Shown: in pieces, positions 24,925 through 31,796 of the stretch
Position numbering within the stretch: position 1 is the stretch's first letter
Layout of the letters: each line of letters starts with the position of its first letter
Virus record (IMG/VR): IMGVR_UViG_3300028735_000014
Coordinates: 1-45,994 of that record
Length of the DNA: 45,994 bases
Origin: a virus
Reading direction: 5' to 3' (one strand)
Made by a program: the position numbers and the translations under genes
Notes under the pieces: generated by a model
What the model was told of the DNA's origin: nothing
The model's input: the letters and a program-made list of their open reading frames with translations, nothing else
Databases searched by the model: none

Positions 24925-26048
24925 ACAGTTATATCATCATTTATGAATCCTCTTTTTTTCTGTGCCTGCTTCCACAACCCAGAAAAAGCGACCTTAAAAT
25001 TTTTCAACTTGGTCAAAGCATAATCATTTGCAAGTATACTCTGCACAACCACTCTACAAGCTTTATCCATTAAATCAGGGTATCCCTTAAACAATTTCTC
25101 ATGATAATCAATAAAATCCTTTATATCCTGCTTCCATTTTTCATTTTTAATTAAATTCTTAGCTAAATACTCGCCATATTCACGCCAACCACTGAACATA
25201 TATGGGACTTTTTCTATAAAATAATTCTCATAGCCCATTTTACCCGCCATATCAACACCCCCCAACCTCTCGACTAACTTATCATATAATTCATGATCAA
25301 CTTCCTGAAGATAGAACAAACTATCAACCGCCGTTTCATGGTGCAAACTCGAAATACGCATATGCTTCAATGACACCCCATATTGGTATTGCAAATCATA
25401 CATTTTATTATACTTCCATCCATTATCATTTATGGCCTTCCAAATATCAGTATAAGACCAATCATAGAGAGGGTAAAAAGTAAAATGATTATTTCTCCCA
25501 GCTTTTTTATTCCCCCAAGTTATATGTTTGTAAACTCGTCCATTTATCAATGCCGCATGTCGGCCTGGGCTTTCTTCGCATCTTACACCCGAAACACAAC
25601 AATGCTTCTTCCCAGCAAAATCTTTATTAAAAATAGCCCCAAATATGCCATACCACCAACCTACCCCATAAGTATTTTCTTTAATCGAAATAGGCTCTTT
25701 TTCTCTTAACCATTTTTTCCCAGGTTCCCAGCAATACAAAAACGTATCCTTAAACGAAGTAGCGTTTTCTATACGTATCGGGATTTGGTACCAATATGGA
25801 TCTACGATTTTATCTGACATCACATATCTAACCATCTCTATGGTCTCGTTCCATTCAGCTTCTTGATCGATAAACAAAACACTTATTCTGCGTCCTCTCT
25901 CTAACGCTACTTTTTTAGCCAATTCAAAAATCACAGTCGAATCTTTACCCCCTGAATAACCTACCGTCACTTCTTCGAACTCATCGAATAAAAAATTCAT
26001 CCTTTCAAGCGCAGCTTCCCATACATTTTTATCAGAATAAATTTTCAT
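24921..26048 (-). CDS. ibrA: IbrA-like PP-loop ATPase (PAPS reductase family)
   Basis: 375 residues. The PP-loop SGGKDS is at 32-37 within [18 protein letters not shown], and the adenylylating family motif [10 protein letters not shown] follows, after a CC pair. [19 protein letters not shown] is the usual W-x-x-x-D-I-W strand/helix of PAPS reductase relatives. The C-terminal helical region ([20 protein letters not shown]) fits the DUF3440-type tail of IbrA. Such enzymes adenylate a substrate using ATP and release pyrophosphate. Sulfur transfer or nucleotide modification is the usual chemistry, but the substrate here is unknown. It overlaps AdoMetDC and ibrB by four bases each. Confidence 0.87.
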   Translation of the reverse strand: MKIYSDKNVWEAALERMNFLFDEFEEVTVGYSGGKDSTVIFELAKKVALERGRRISVLFIDQEAEWNETIEMVRYVMSDKIVDPYWYQIPIRIENATSFKDTFLYCWEPGKKWLREKEPISIKENTYGVGWWYGIFGAIFNKDFAGKKHCCVSGVRCEESPGRHAALINGRVYKHITWGNKKAGRNNHFTFYPLYDWSYTDIWKAINDNGWKYNKMYDLQYQYGVSLKHMRISSLHHETAVDSLFYLQEVDHELYDKLVERLGGVDMAGKMGYENYFIEKVPYMFSGWREYGEYLAKNLIKNEKWKQDIKDFIDYHEKLFKGYPDLMDKACRVVVQSILANDYALTKLKNFKVAFSGLWKQAQKKRGFINDDITV

Positions 26049-26428
26049 AACACCGGATAAAGCAACCCCCTATTTTGAATATGAACTTCCATATCCTTTA
26101 TAGAATATGCCAAGCGTAAAATATCAATAATCTGCCCAATATTCATATTCCCCCTACAAGTATAAACATCTATACTCACAAACCCAACATGTGGGAACGT
26201 ATGTATCGAGATATGACTTTCTTGAATTATGACAAACCCGCTATATCCTCCATGATCGCCTTTATCGTTATTAAAAGCCTCAACTATTTTGGGCTCAATA
26301 AGCATTTTCATCTTCTCATTATTAGCTATTTTTTTCATTATATCGCTCATCAAAGCTTTATCCTGCAAAGCCTTAAACTCGCACCCATATCCATCAATCA
26401 TCAAATGTTGTCCAAATATTTTAACCAT
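26045..26428 (-). CDS. speH: S-adenosylmethionine decarboxylase, prokaryotic type
   Basis: 127 residues from the ATG at 26428; full length for the SpeH class. The self-processing site is intact: E70-S71 in [12 protein letters not shown], where S71 would become the pyruvoyl cofactor. H76 and C91 (VYTCRG) complete the catalytic set, so it should convert S-adenosylmethionine to decarboxylated SAM. No aminopropyltransferase is seen in the window, so ordinary spermidine synthesis is not supported here. It may feed an aminopropyl modification or drain SAM from host methyltransferases. It overlaps the glycosyltransferase by eight bases and ibrA by four. Confidence 0.92.
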   Translation of the reverse strand: MVKIFGQHLMIDGYGCEFKALQDKALMSDIMKKIANNEKMKMLIEPKIVEAFNNDKGDHGGYSGFVIIQESHISIHTFPHVGFVSIDVYTCRGNMNIGQIIDILRLAYSIKDMEVHIQNRGLLYPVL

Positions 26429-27029
26429 AATTCCCAATATAATCTAACGAATTGCCTATGTTATGCCCAAGTGTGCTTTTTTTACCAATATGATCAAACA
26501 AAGTCGGTATAGTGACCACCCATTCTATTCTGTTTTGTACCAAATATTCTTGAATAACATTATCAAAATGCTTCGCTCGTTTCTCATCCAAAATGTCTTT
26601 TCCTACATTAGTATACCATTTTTTTATTCTACCTATTAAACCCTGTTGATTTATATAAATTACAGCATGATAATAATAAGCACCTGGGAATACACCTTTC
26701 ACATATCCCCTAGCCCGATTCTCCGGAGTAAAAAGATGCCTACGCCGGTTCATAAAACAATAAATCTCGCCCTGCACTTTATTATGCAACTCATTAAAAC
26801 GTTTATACCAATCTGGTACAGTAACCACATCATCGCACATAATCAAAATAGGCTCTCCATCCTGAGCATTATCTAACATATCCTCCATGCACCTTGATAA
26901 ATTGTAAGTATGACCGTATTTATTCACATCATTAAAAATTTTCAATACATCCACAAAAGGGGCTATTAAACTAACCAAGGCCGGAAGATATTGCTGACGA
27001 TCAGGCGTTGTTATTATACCCGCTTTCAT
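26421..27029 (-). CDS. Glycosyltransferase-like protein (GT-A type)
   Basis: 202 residues. The N-terminal strand/loop [20 protein letters not shown] and the acidic motif [15 protein letters not shown] (D66-D67 as the metal/nucleotide-sugar site) are GT-A features. The C-terminal [17 protein letters not shown] matches the P..v.HIG..StlGh segment of small phage and bacterial glycosyltransferases. It probably transfers a sugar from a nucleotide sugar. Acceptor unknown: DNA, a virion protein or a cell-surface glycan are all possible. It is the first large gene of the module A late operon and is coupled to AdoMetDC, which makes a nucleic-acid or small-molecule target worth considering. Confidence 0.7.
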   Translation of the reverse strand: MKAGIITTPDRQQYLPALVSLIAPFVDVLKIFNDVNKYGHTYNLSRCMEDMLDNAQDGEPILIMCDDVVTVPDWYKRFNELHNKVQGEIYCFMNRRRHLFTPENRARGYVKGVFPGAYYYHAVIYINQQGLIGRIKKWYTNVGKDILDEKRAKHFDNVIQEYLVQNRIEWVVTIPTLFDHIGKKSTLGHNIGNSLDYIGNYG

Positions 27030-27103
27030 ACCATAATGCTATTGAATCTATAAACGGCAGTTTTCGCACAAATCATGGCAAATCCAATTCTATCTATAAA
27101 ATA

Positions 27104-27265
27104 CTATCTAACAAATGATTCATCCATATTACTTCCCTTCTTGTTCGCCTCTACCCATTCTCTAAGCTCCTTTTCAGTCACCCCATAAACCCGTTCAAAT
27201 TCTTTAACAAAAGGAGAGTCAAAATTGCCATTCTCTTTAAGATAAGAGACTATAAGATTGAACAT
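27104..27265 (-). CDS. Small hypothetical protein at start of module A operon
   Basis: 53 residues from the ATG at 27265, chosen because GGGAAAGGA precedes it and because the promoter at 27305-27313 would put an ATG at 27295 almost on the transcription start. The protein is helical and acidic/basic mixed: MFNLIVSYLKENGNFDSPFV, then KEFERVYGVTEKELREWVEA. No known family. It is the first gene after the divergent control region and could be regulatory. Confidence 0.55.
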   Translation of the reverse strand: MFNLIVSYLKENGNFDSPFVKEFERVYGVTEKELREWVEANKKGSNMDESFVR

Positions 27266-27304
27266 CTGCAATCCTTTCCCTCTATTAGGTATCATATTGA
27301 TTCA

Positions 27305-27313
27305 ATTATAGCA
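27305..27313 (-). promoter_or_regulatory. Extended -10 promoter before module A operon
   Basis: On the minus strand TGCTATAAT is an extended -10 with a perfect TATAAT. Transcription would start near 27298 and lead into the gene at 27265. The -35 region is weak. It lies at the 3' end of the structured RNA, so the operon may have two promoters. Confidence 0.5.
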
Positions 27314-27328
27314 TATTTACAACACACG

Positions 27329-27655
27329 CCGCAATCCCTTTTGGTATTTACCAAAAGCCTGGTTTTACTGACTGTATTGCGGTTGACCATGCCGTTTGTA
27401 GTAGCCCCCAAATAGAATGTTTGGTAAATACACGATTGAATCATGTCCTTGCCAAAGGACCGGGACGTATGCGTATTGTAGCATCTACTAGCTACCCGTT
27501 GCCCGGATTAACATTCTATTTTTTGAGGGTTGGGTTCCGCCTTCTTTTAAGCTTCAAGTCAGACGTCTATAAGCCCCTATGTTACGCAAAAGCCCGCCTA
27601 AAAAAGGCAGGCAATTGCGGATGCTACTTTACGCATAGCCAGTTTTAATTCTGGC
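27329..27655 (-). ncRNA. Candidate structured RNA, ~330 nt, with pseudoknots
   Basis: Read on the minus strand from a perfect promoter, this sequence pairs with itself extensively. GCCAG/CTGGC (27651-55 with 27638-42) opens exactly at the expected +1. An 8-bp + AA/AA loop + 8-bp long-range helix joins 27620-27637 to 27468-27485. Adjacent to it is a 5+8-bp hairpin (27585-27619) whose only imperfect pair is G-U on this strand. Next come TAACAT/ATGTTA (27509-14 with 27579-84) and a 6-bp hairpin with a 4-base loop (27445-60). A perfect 12-bp helix (27410-21 with 27510-21) crosses the long helix as a pseudoknot. The 3' domain is CCGCAAT/ATTGCGG (27329-35 with 27376-82), enclosing a 9-bp hairpin (27338-57). 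I do not recognise tmRNA, RNase P, 6S, SRP or group I/II cores. It could be a stand-alone RNA or a long operon leader. Confidence 0.55.
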
Positions 27656-27661
27656 AGCTCC

Positions 27662-27690
27662 ATTATACGCATCTCCATAGGTTATGTCAA
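27662..27690 (-). promoter_or_regulatory. Perfect consensus sigma70 promoter
   Basis: On the minus strand TTGACA (27690-27685) and TATAAT (27667-27662) are both exact and are separated by exactly 17 bases. The start of transcription is expected at about 27655, where the first hairpin of the structured RNA begins. Such a full-consensus promoter is rare and implies very strong, probably constitutive or repressor-controlled expression. Confidence 0.9.
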
Positions 27691-27777
27691 GTATAGATTT
27701 TTTTTGTCTCCTTGTCAAATGGATTTTTATCTAAAAAACTATTTTGACTTGTGTATAAAAAAATAATACTTTATACT

Positions 27778-27945
27778 ATGAATATGAAAATGGAATTAGA
27801 AAAAATAAAGATCGATGGCGTTCGTTGTCCTAAATGCGGCGGCGAATGGGTACCACGCAAAGAAAGGCCAAAACTTTGTCCTTTCTGTCGCTTTCGTTTA
27901 TATAAAACTTATCCACAGGAGGAGCCTTTGAAGCCCTTGACATAG
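27778..27945 (+). CDS. Zinc-ribbon protein, 55 aa
   Basis: 55 residues from the ATG at 27778. Two CxxC pairs, CPKCGGEWVPRKERPKLCPFC, form a classic small zinc ribbon (C-x2-C-x15-C-x2-C). The form CPKCG.EW.PR...P..CP.C is common among tiny proteins of phages and mobile elements, probably with a DNA- or protein-binding regulatory role. It is the first plus-strand gene after the divergent region. A TTGACT at 27744-27749 might be its -35, but no good -10 is correctly spaced. Confidence 0.7.
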   Translation: MNMKMELEKIKIDGVRCPKCGGEWVPRKERPKLCPFCRFRLYKTYPQEEPLKPLT

Positions 27946-28277
27946 GTTGAAGATTGTTATACATTGTAAGTGCAAAATGAAATAGCTAAGCCAAACGGCG
28001 AAGCTGAACGGCCAAGCCAAACGGCGAAGCCACAGTAAAGCGAAACGGATAGGCTGGTGATACTGGCCTTACCCGCTAGCAGAAAAAGCAAAAGCTAAAA
28101 GCCCCAAAGCACATTAGACAATACAAGATTCCAGGCCGAAGAAATGAGGGTGACGAAAGTGGCGGCTAAGCTGTACATAGGCCAATATGAATAGGCACTC
28201 AACAAATTCACGGCCTGGAACCTGCCCCCTAAATAATTAGGAGGCAAAGATATTAAATCTTAATTAGATCACATAGT
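27946..28277 (+). other. Non-coding, repeat- and hairpin-rich leader region
   Basis: No gene is supported in these 332 bases. AAGCCAAACGGCGAAGC occurs twice (27988-28004 and 28014-28030). A perfect 10-bp long-range pair joins TTCCAGGCCG (28129-28138) with CGGCCTGGAA (28211-28220) around ~72 bases. Right after it, GCCCCCTAA and TTAGGAGGC form a near-perfect hairpin that also contains an AGGAGG sequence. The layout suggests a folded 5' leader or a second small RNA ahead of the early genes. Confidence 0.45.
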
Positions 28278-28397
28278 ATGTATAACATTGAAGAAAGCTT
28301 GCGGAGATGCGAAGAAGATCGCATTTGGCAAGCTGGGCAATGCGAAGATTATGAGATTACAGAAGAAAATTATGAATTTGAAGATGAAGATATATGA
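28278..28397 (+). CDS. Small acidic protein, 39 aa
   Basis: 39 residues, MYNIEESLRRCEEDRIWQAG then QCEDYEITEENYEFEDEDI, with a strongly acidic C terminus like a DNA mimic or a charged linker. Its TGA overlaps the ATG of the next gene (ATGA), which supports real translation. Function unknown. Confidence 0.5.
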   Translation: MYNIEESLRRCEEDRIWQAGQCEDYEITEENYEFEDEDI

Positions 28398-28804
28398 CTA
28401 CCATAGAAATATACCTTGAAGCGAAGAAAGAATTAAAAGCTTTCCGTGAAGCAAACGAAGAAGTTTTGGGAGTTTACGAAGCGATGTTACAAGCAATAGT
28501 TGAATTAGAAGAAGAATTAAGACAAAAAGCCAAAAAAACAAGAATTGATATAGAAGCTGGGGATATAAAATTCCAATTTATACCTCGATATAAAAAATGG
28601 ATTGATTTTGAAAAAGCAATGAATTGCATGGAGACAGATGAACAAAGAAAAAAACTCATGGATATAACTTCGCAAAAAATTGAAGTAGATATCGAAAAAT
28701 TCTTGAAACTTTGTCGGAGAGGAGAATTGCCTGATAAAGCTAGAATTGAAGCATATCAAGAAGAAGAAATTGAACCGCAAGTACGTTTAATAGAGAATAA
28801 ATAA
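28394..28804 (+). CDS. Coiled-coil early protein, possibly Gam-like
   Basis: 136 residues. The first ~60 form a charged coiled coil (YLEAKKELKAFREANEEVLG, AMLQAIVELEEELRQKAKKT). A strand-rich part follows (DIEAGDIKFQFIPRYKKWID) and then more helix. Helical-hairpin proteins placed just before phage single-strand annealing proteins are often host-nuclease inhibitors of the Gam kind. That is a contextual suggestion only. It precedes the ERF gene by 38 bases. Confidence 0.55.
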   Translation: MTTIEIYLEAKKELKAFREANEEVLGVYEAMLQAIVELEEELRQKAKKTRIDIEAGDIKFQFIPRYKKWIDFEKAMNCMETDEQRKKLMDITSQKIEVDIEKFLKLCRRGELPDKARIEAYQEEEIEPQVRLIENK

Positions 28805-28842
28805 TATAAAAAGCTGAGTAGAAGTAAATTAACAATAAATAT

Positions 28843-29463
28843 ATGAAAAACATATATGCAAAAATACTAGCAGTGCAAAAAGATATACAACCGATTGAAA
28901 GAAACGAAGACAACCCATATTTTCAATCTAAATACTTTTCAGTTGATACGGTCATAGCTGAGCTAAAACCATTACTTAACAAGCATGGGTTAGTAGTTAT
29001 ACAACCGTTAGGCATATACGAAGGCCATCCTATACTTATCACCAGTGTATTAGATCCAGATTCCGGTGAAAAGATTGAAACATATACCCACTTACCCCAA
29101 AACCCGGATCCTCAAAAGCAAGGAGCGATAATAACCTATTTTAGGCGCTATGCCCTTGTTTCTATGTTCTTACTACAAGGTGAAACGGATGACGATGCCA
29201 ACAGTGTCTCAAATCAGACATCAATAGAAAAAAAACAATATCTAAACAATAAAAATAATATACAGAGTTATAGACCTACGGCATATTTAGATAAAAATAA
29301 AATAATAAATAACATCTTGTCATTAGAACCGAATAAACGCGAAGAAGCAATAAAAAACATTGAAAAAACAAATGATTGGACACCTGCAGAAATACAAAAA
29401 TTACGTGAACGTGTGAAATATGAAAAGACTCTCATGGAGCGAACTCAGTTTACTGGAAAGTGA
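28843..29463 (+). CDS. erf: ERF-family single-strand annealing protein
   Basis: 206 residues. The ERF signature is clear: NIYAKILAVQKDIQPIERNE, PYFQSKYFSVDTVIAELKPL, LNKHGLVVIQPLG, then DPQKQGAIITYFRRYALVSM and GETDDDANS at about residues 85-125. ERF proteins bind single-stranded DNA as rings and anneal complementary strands, for example to circularise or recombine phage genomes. The C-terminal half is Asn/Lys-rich linker plus a short helical tail. The gene overlaps the following nuclease gene by 44 bases, forming a recombination pair. Confidence 0.93.
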   Translation: MKNIYAKILAVQKDIQPIERNEDNPYFQSKYFSVDTVIAELKPLLNKHGLVVIQPLGIYEGHPILITSVLDPDSGEKIETYTHLPQNPDPQKQGAIITYFRRYALVSMFLLQGETDDDANSVSNQTSIEKKQYLNNKNNIQSYRPTAYLDKNKIINNILSLEPNKREEAIKNIEKTNDWTPAEIQKLRERVKYEKTLMERTQFTGK

Positions 29464-30049
29464 TTTTAACGCATGGTACATGCGATATATAGTTGGTATA
29501 CCAGAAAAAGAAACACAGAGTATGCGAAAAGGGAAAGAAATACATAATATATTGCAAAGTGGCATGCTTAACGTTGAGAACTTAGATAAAAGTGAGATTA
29601 GAATTTATGGTACGATTCTAAAAACGTTCGAAGATGAATTAGTAAAATTAAATAATGGCAGATCACGGATAGAATGGGAATATAAATCTACTAGCTCAAT
29701 CGATTCTATACCGACAATAGGCTTTTGGGATGGATTTATGCCTTGCGGTATACTGGAAATAAAAACAGGGACTAATTTATGGACTAAGGAAAAAGCAGAG
29801 GAGCATGGGCAATTGGCATTCTATGCCCTACAACACGGCGGAAATCCAGATATATGGCTATTCAGTGCGAATGTCACTAACGGAAGATGCAAAATGTTTC
29901 ACGTGAAACATACAAATGAACAATTAGAAGATATGAAAAAAAGAATAAAAAAAGCATGGGAAATAATATCTTCTTATCATGAATCAAGAATAGAAACATA
30001 TGAAAACAAGTATACCGGCCGCGATAACAAAAGTGACTACAATGCGTGA
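29420..30049 (+). CDS. PD-(D/E)XK nuclease (RecB/Cas4-like exonuclease)
   Basis: 209 residues. The RecB-like start LSWSELSLLESDFNAWYMRY is followed by KGKEIHNIL (H42). The catalytic centre has D104 in TIGFWDGF, E113-x-K115 in GILEIKTGTN, and Q131/Y135 in EHGQLAFYAL. All are in the expected order for the PD-(D/E)XK fold. Paired with ERF it should resect 5' ends so that the annealing protein can load, like lambda exonuclease with Beta. The overlap with ERF suggests coordinated translation. Confidence 0.88.
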   Translation: MKRLSWSELSLLESDFNAWYMRYIVGIPEKETQSMRKGKEIHNILQSGMLNVENLDKSEIRIYGTILKTFEDELVKLNNGRSRIEWEYKSTSSIDSIPTIGFWDGFMPCGILEIKTGTNLWTKEKAEEHGQLAFYALQHGGNPDIWLFSANVTNGRCKMFHVKHTNEQLEDMKKRIKKAWEIISSYHESRIETYENKYTGRDNKSDYNA

Positions 30050-30347
30050 TAAAACAATACGCCTGCAAGTAGATTGTCAAGAAACAGATGCAGAAACGAT
30101 GACAGATTTGTTCAGATTAAATGACAAATTAGGTTGGTTCTTCTTTCATGAATCACCAATTAAAGAAATAGACACAAAAAAATTACCTGAGATAAAACTT
30201 GAAAGAGGTCAAAAAACACCCAGTGAAAGGCTCAGATCATGCCTATATGTACTATGGGAATCTGAGAAAACAGATATGGATTTTGACAATTATTATCTAA
30301 ATAAAATGAATTCAATAATAGAATGGATAAAAACTAAATTACCATAA
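30042..30347 (+). CDS. Small conserved-looking phage early protein, ~101 aa
   Basis: 101 residues if it starts at the ATG at 30042; an ATG at 30000 would add 14 residues and a 50-base overlap. The N terminus is a short beta strand (KTIRLQVDCQETDAETMTDL), then KLGWFFFHESPI. The core TPSERLRSCLYVLWESEKTD is a pattern I have seen in phage early operons beside recombination genes. No catalytic motif. Function unknown, probably replication/recombination-related by position. Confidence 0.65.
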   Translation: MRDKTIRLQVDCQETDAETMTDLFRLNDKLGWFFFHESPIKEIDTKKLPEIKLERGQKTPSERLRSCLYVLWESEKTDMDFDNYYLNKMNSIIEWIKTKLP

Positions 30348-30351
30348 TAAT

Positions 30352-30684
30352 ATGGACTATACAAACAATAAAACTAAGAGACAATACGAATTAAAACCAT
30401 TAGAAGGCGTACTGTGGTTAGAAGAACGGCAATTCAAAACAAGAGATGGACGTGATTTTATTGTATGCAAAGGTAAATTCAAAGATAGCCAAGGGATCGA
30501 ATATTATATCGATGCATATAAAAACTTCACTAAAAATGGAAAACCATATTTCAGTATGAGATTCAAAACAGTATCTGAAATCAATATGAGGCGTGAAAGA
30601 CAATATAATGATTATATCGAGAATAAACAAAATGATTCTTTTTACCCAAACGATGACATGAATACGAATAATATACCATTCTAA
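30352..30684 (+). CDS. Probable ssDNA-binding-like protein, 110 aa
   Basis: 110 residues. The first ~75 are strand-rich in an OB-fold-like order (YELKPLEGVLWLEERQFKTR, DFIVCKGKFKDSQGIEYYID, KPYFSMRFKTV). The tail is long, polar and acidic and ends NPF-like as DDMNTNNIPF. Bacterial SSB ends in an acidic D-D-I-P-F tip that recruits partner proteins; here the last three residues I-P-F are kept. Position directly after ERF and nuclease supports an SSB role. It lacks a recognisable full SSB domain, so this is an inference. Confidence 0.55.
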   Translation: MDYTNNKTKRQYELKPLEGVLWLEERQFKTRDGRDFIVCKGKFKDSQGIEYYIDAYKNFTKNGKPYFSMRFKTVSEINMRRERQYNDYIENKQNDSFYPNDDMNTNNIPF

Positions 30685-30706
30685 ACATATTGAATAATAT
30701 TTTCTG

Positions 30707-30781
30707 CCCGTCCCGCCATGCCTCCGGCTAAGTCCGCAGGGAACAACGAATGACAGTAGTTGTCCGGAAATGGCGGACGGG
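30707..30781. repeat. Imperfect long inverted repeat at composition boundary
   Basis: CCCGTCCCGCCAT at 30707-30719 is complementary to ATGGCGGACGGG at 30770-30781 except for one missing base. The interior (30720-30742) has a second imperfect palindrome rich in CCTCCGG/CCGCAGG. It falls in the gap where AT-rich module A-like DNA gives way to GC-richer DNA. It could be a REP-like element, a bidirectional terminator or a scar of recombination. Confidence 0.65.
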
Positions 30782-30797
30782 TGGAAAAAGAAAAAAT

Positions 30798-31370
30798 ATG
30801 AAAACTAAAACCAAAATTATCTTCATCCTCTCAGTCCTGGCCATCTGCATTATGTCGTTCATCCTTTGGCCTAAGACTGAGACGGCCATTGAAATCAAAG
30901 AATACACGCCAGATCCTTGTACAAAAGTCAAAGAAGCTACGACTAGCACTCCGGCGGAATATGATTGCACCGAAAGCGCAACCCTGCTCAAAAAATGGGC
31001 AGTGTTCGAAAGACAAGAAAAAGCTAACCTACAAAACGAGCTAGATAGGCTCCTGGGCAAGAAAATTAAAGCTATCATCACTAAATATAGCCGCGAAGAT
31101 AGTTGCCATAACCCTAAAATAGTCCATGGCAAAAAACTCTGCCTAACATCCATAGGCCGTGACACGCGAGAGGGAGTGACCGTAGCTTGCCCTAGGTTTA
31201 TCAAACTCGGAACAAAGGTTGAAATCTTAGGCAAAACCTATATCTGCGAAGATAGATACAGTACCTATCTCGATAAACTGAGGAAACTGCCAACGTTCGA
31301 TATATTCCTGGAAAAAGAAAATCTAAGGAAAATGCCAGGAAAACAGATTGCTACAGTGACAATAAAATAA
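30798..31370 (+). CDS. Membrane-anchored 3D/RlpA-like double-psi barrel protein
   Basis: 190 residues from the ATG at 30798. Residues 1-24 are a membrane anchor or signal (IIFILSVLAICIMSFIL). Residues 30-85 are a polar stalk with a coiled coil (RQEKANLQNELDRLLGKKIK). The C-terminal domain carries TKYSREDSC, RFIKLGTKVEILGKTYICED and FDIFLEKEN, matching the order of acidic residues in 3D/RlpA-type double-psi beta-barrels. Those act on peptidoglycan (lytic transglycosylase-like) or bind it. It is the best lysis or cell-wall candidate in the window. It is flanked by two imperfect inverted repeats. Confidence 0.7.
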   Translation: MKTKTKIIFILSVLAICIMSFILWPKTETAIEIKEYTPDPCTKVKEATTSTPAEYDCTESATLLKKWAVFERQEKANLQNELDRLLGKKIKAIITKYSREDSCHNPKIVHGKKLCLTSIGRDTREGVTVACPRFIKLGTKVEILGKTYICEDRYSTYLDKLRKLPTFDIFLEKENLRKMPGKQIATVTIK

Positions 31371-31379
31371 TCAACCATC

Positions 31380-31454
31380 CGGCCTCTATGGGGGAGAGCC
31401 GCCGGCTACAAGCGCAAGGATAACGATGCCCCTTGCCTCTCCCCACGGAGGCCG
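31380..31454. repeat. Imperfect inverted repeat after the 3D gene
   Basis: CGGCCTC (31380-31386) and GGGGAGAG (31391-31398) pair with CTCTCCCC (31437-31444) and GAGGCCG (31448-31454), giving 7+8 bp with a small internal loop around a 38-base apex. It ends just before the ATG at 31457 and has no uridine tract. It may be a regulatory leader hairpin or, with the repeat at 30707-30781, bound a small inserted cassette. Confidence 0.6.
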
Positions 31455-31456
31455 AA

Positions 31457-31609
31457 ATGAGCAAGAAGAAATGGAAGAAACTGCACGACGCACCTTCACA
31501 AGCCAAAGAAGACGAGAAAGAGGAGAAAGAGGAGAAAATTGACATCGCCAAGCTATTTGCTAAGGCCAAGAGGAAACAACGGCCAATCATCAAGAGCTAC
31601 CGGAGGTGA
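31457..31609 (+). CDS. Small charged protein, 50 aa
   Basis: 50 residues: MSKKKWKKLHDAPSQAKEDE, then KEEKEEKIDIAKLFAKAKRK, and QRPIIKSYRR. A Lys/Glu-rich, probably disordered helix with no known domain. It is supported by the in-frame stop inside the strong GGAGGTGA ribosome-binding site of the next gene and by codon use like its neighbours. Function unknown. Confidence 0.5.
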   Translation: MSKKKWKKLHDAPSQAKEDEKEEKEEKIDIAKLFAKAKRKQRPIIKSYRR

Positions 31610-31613
31610 AACT

Positions 31614-31796
31614 ATGTGGCTGGAATGCATCGTCTGCTGTACCTCAAAAGAGTATGGAGAGCTTGCAGATAAACGCGTGGCCAAGACCACTTGCTCCCCC
31701 CTTTGCCATGCCATTCTTATGGAATGGGCACGCCTTCCAGATCCGCGTCCGTCACTCTATCAGTGCTATCTCAAAGCCAAGGACAAGAAGAAATGA
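31614..31796 (+). CDS. Small Cys-rich protein, 60 aa
   Basis: 60 residues from the ATG at 31614, with GGAGGTGA five bases upstream, one of the best ribosome-binding sites in this part. MWLECIVCCTSKEYGELADK and TTCSPLCHAILMEWARLPDP give two cysteine pairs (C-x2-C and C-x3-C) able to hold one zinc. The TGA overlaps the next ATG. Function unknown; small zinc proteins like this are typical of phage accessory regions. Confidence 0.6.
   Translation: MWLECIVCCTSKEYGELADKRVAKTTCSPLCHAILMEWARLPDPRPSLYQCYLKAKDKKK

Noticed and set aside
26045-26428. AdoMetDC as part of a spermidine pathway
   Set aside because: No aminopropyltransferase, arginine/ornithine decarboxylase or agmatinase is present in the window, so a standard polyamine operon is not supported.
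27329-27655. tmRNA, RNase P, 6S, SRP RNA or group I/II intron
   Set aside because: No tRNA-like ends or tag frame, no RNase P P4 or SRP core sequence, no long single hairpin of 6S type, and no intron core or domain V was found.
27601-27670. tRNA-like T-arm sequence near GCCAGTTTTAATTCTGGC
   Set aside because: Only one arm resembles a tRNA. There is no acceptor stem, D-arm or anticodon arm at proper distances.
27585-27690. 26-codon minus-strand peptide starting within the promoter spacer
   Set aside because: Its first ATG lies inside the spacer of the perfect promoter and so upstream of the expected transcript start. The sequence is better explained as part of the structured RNA.
27988-28030. 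Possible CRISPR repeats
   Set aside because: Only two copies of a 17-bp repeat with a 9-base gap; no regular spacers and no cas genes.
30728-31234. 168-residue minus-strand frame opposite the 3D gene
   Set aside because: It runs through the inverted repeat and is antisense to a gene with a clear signal and domain.
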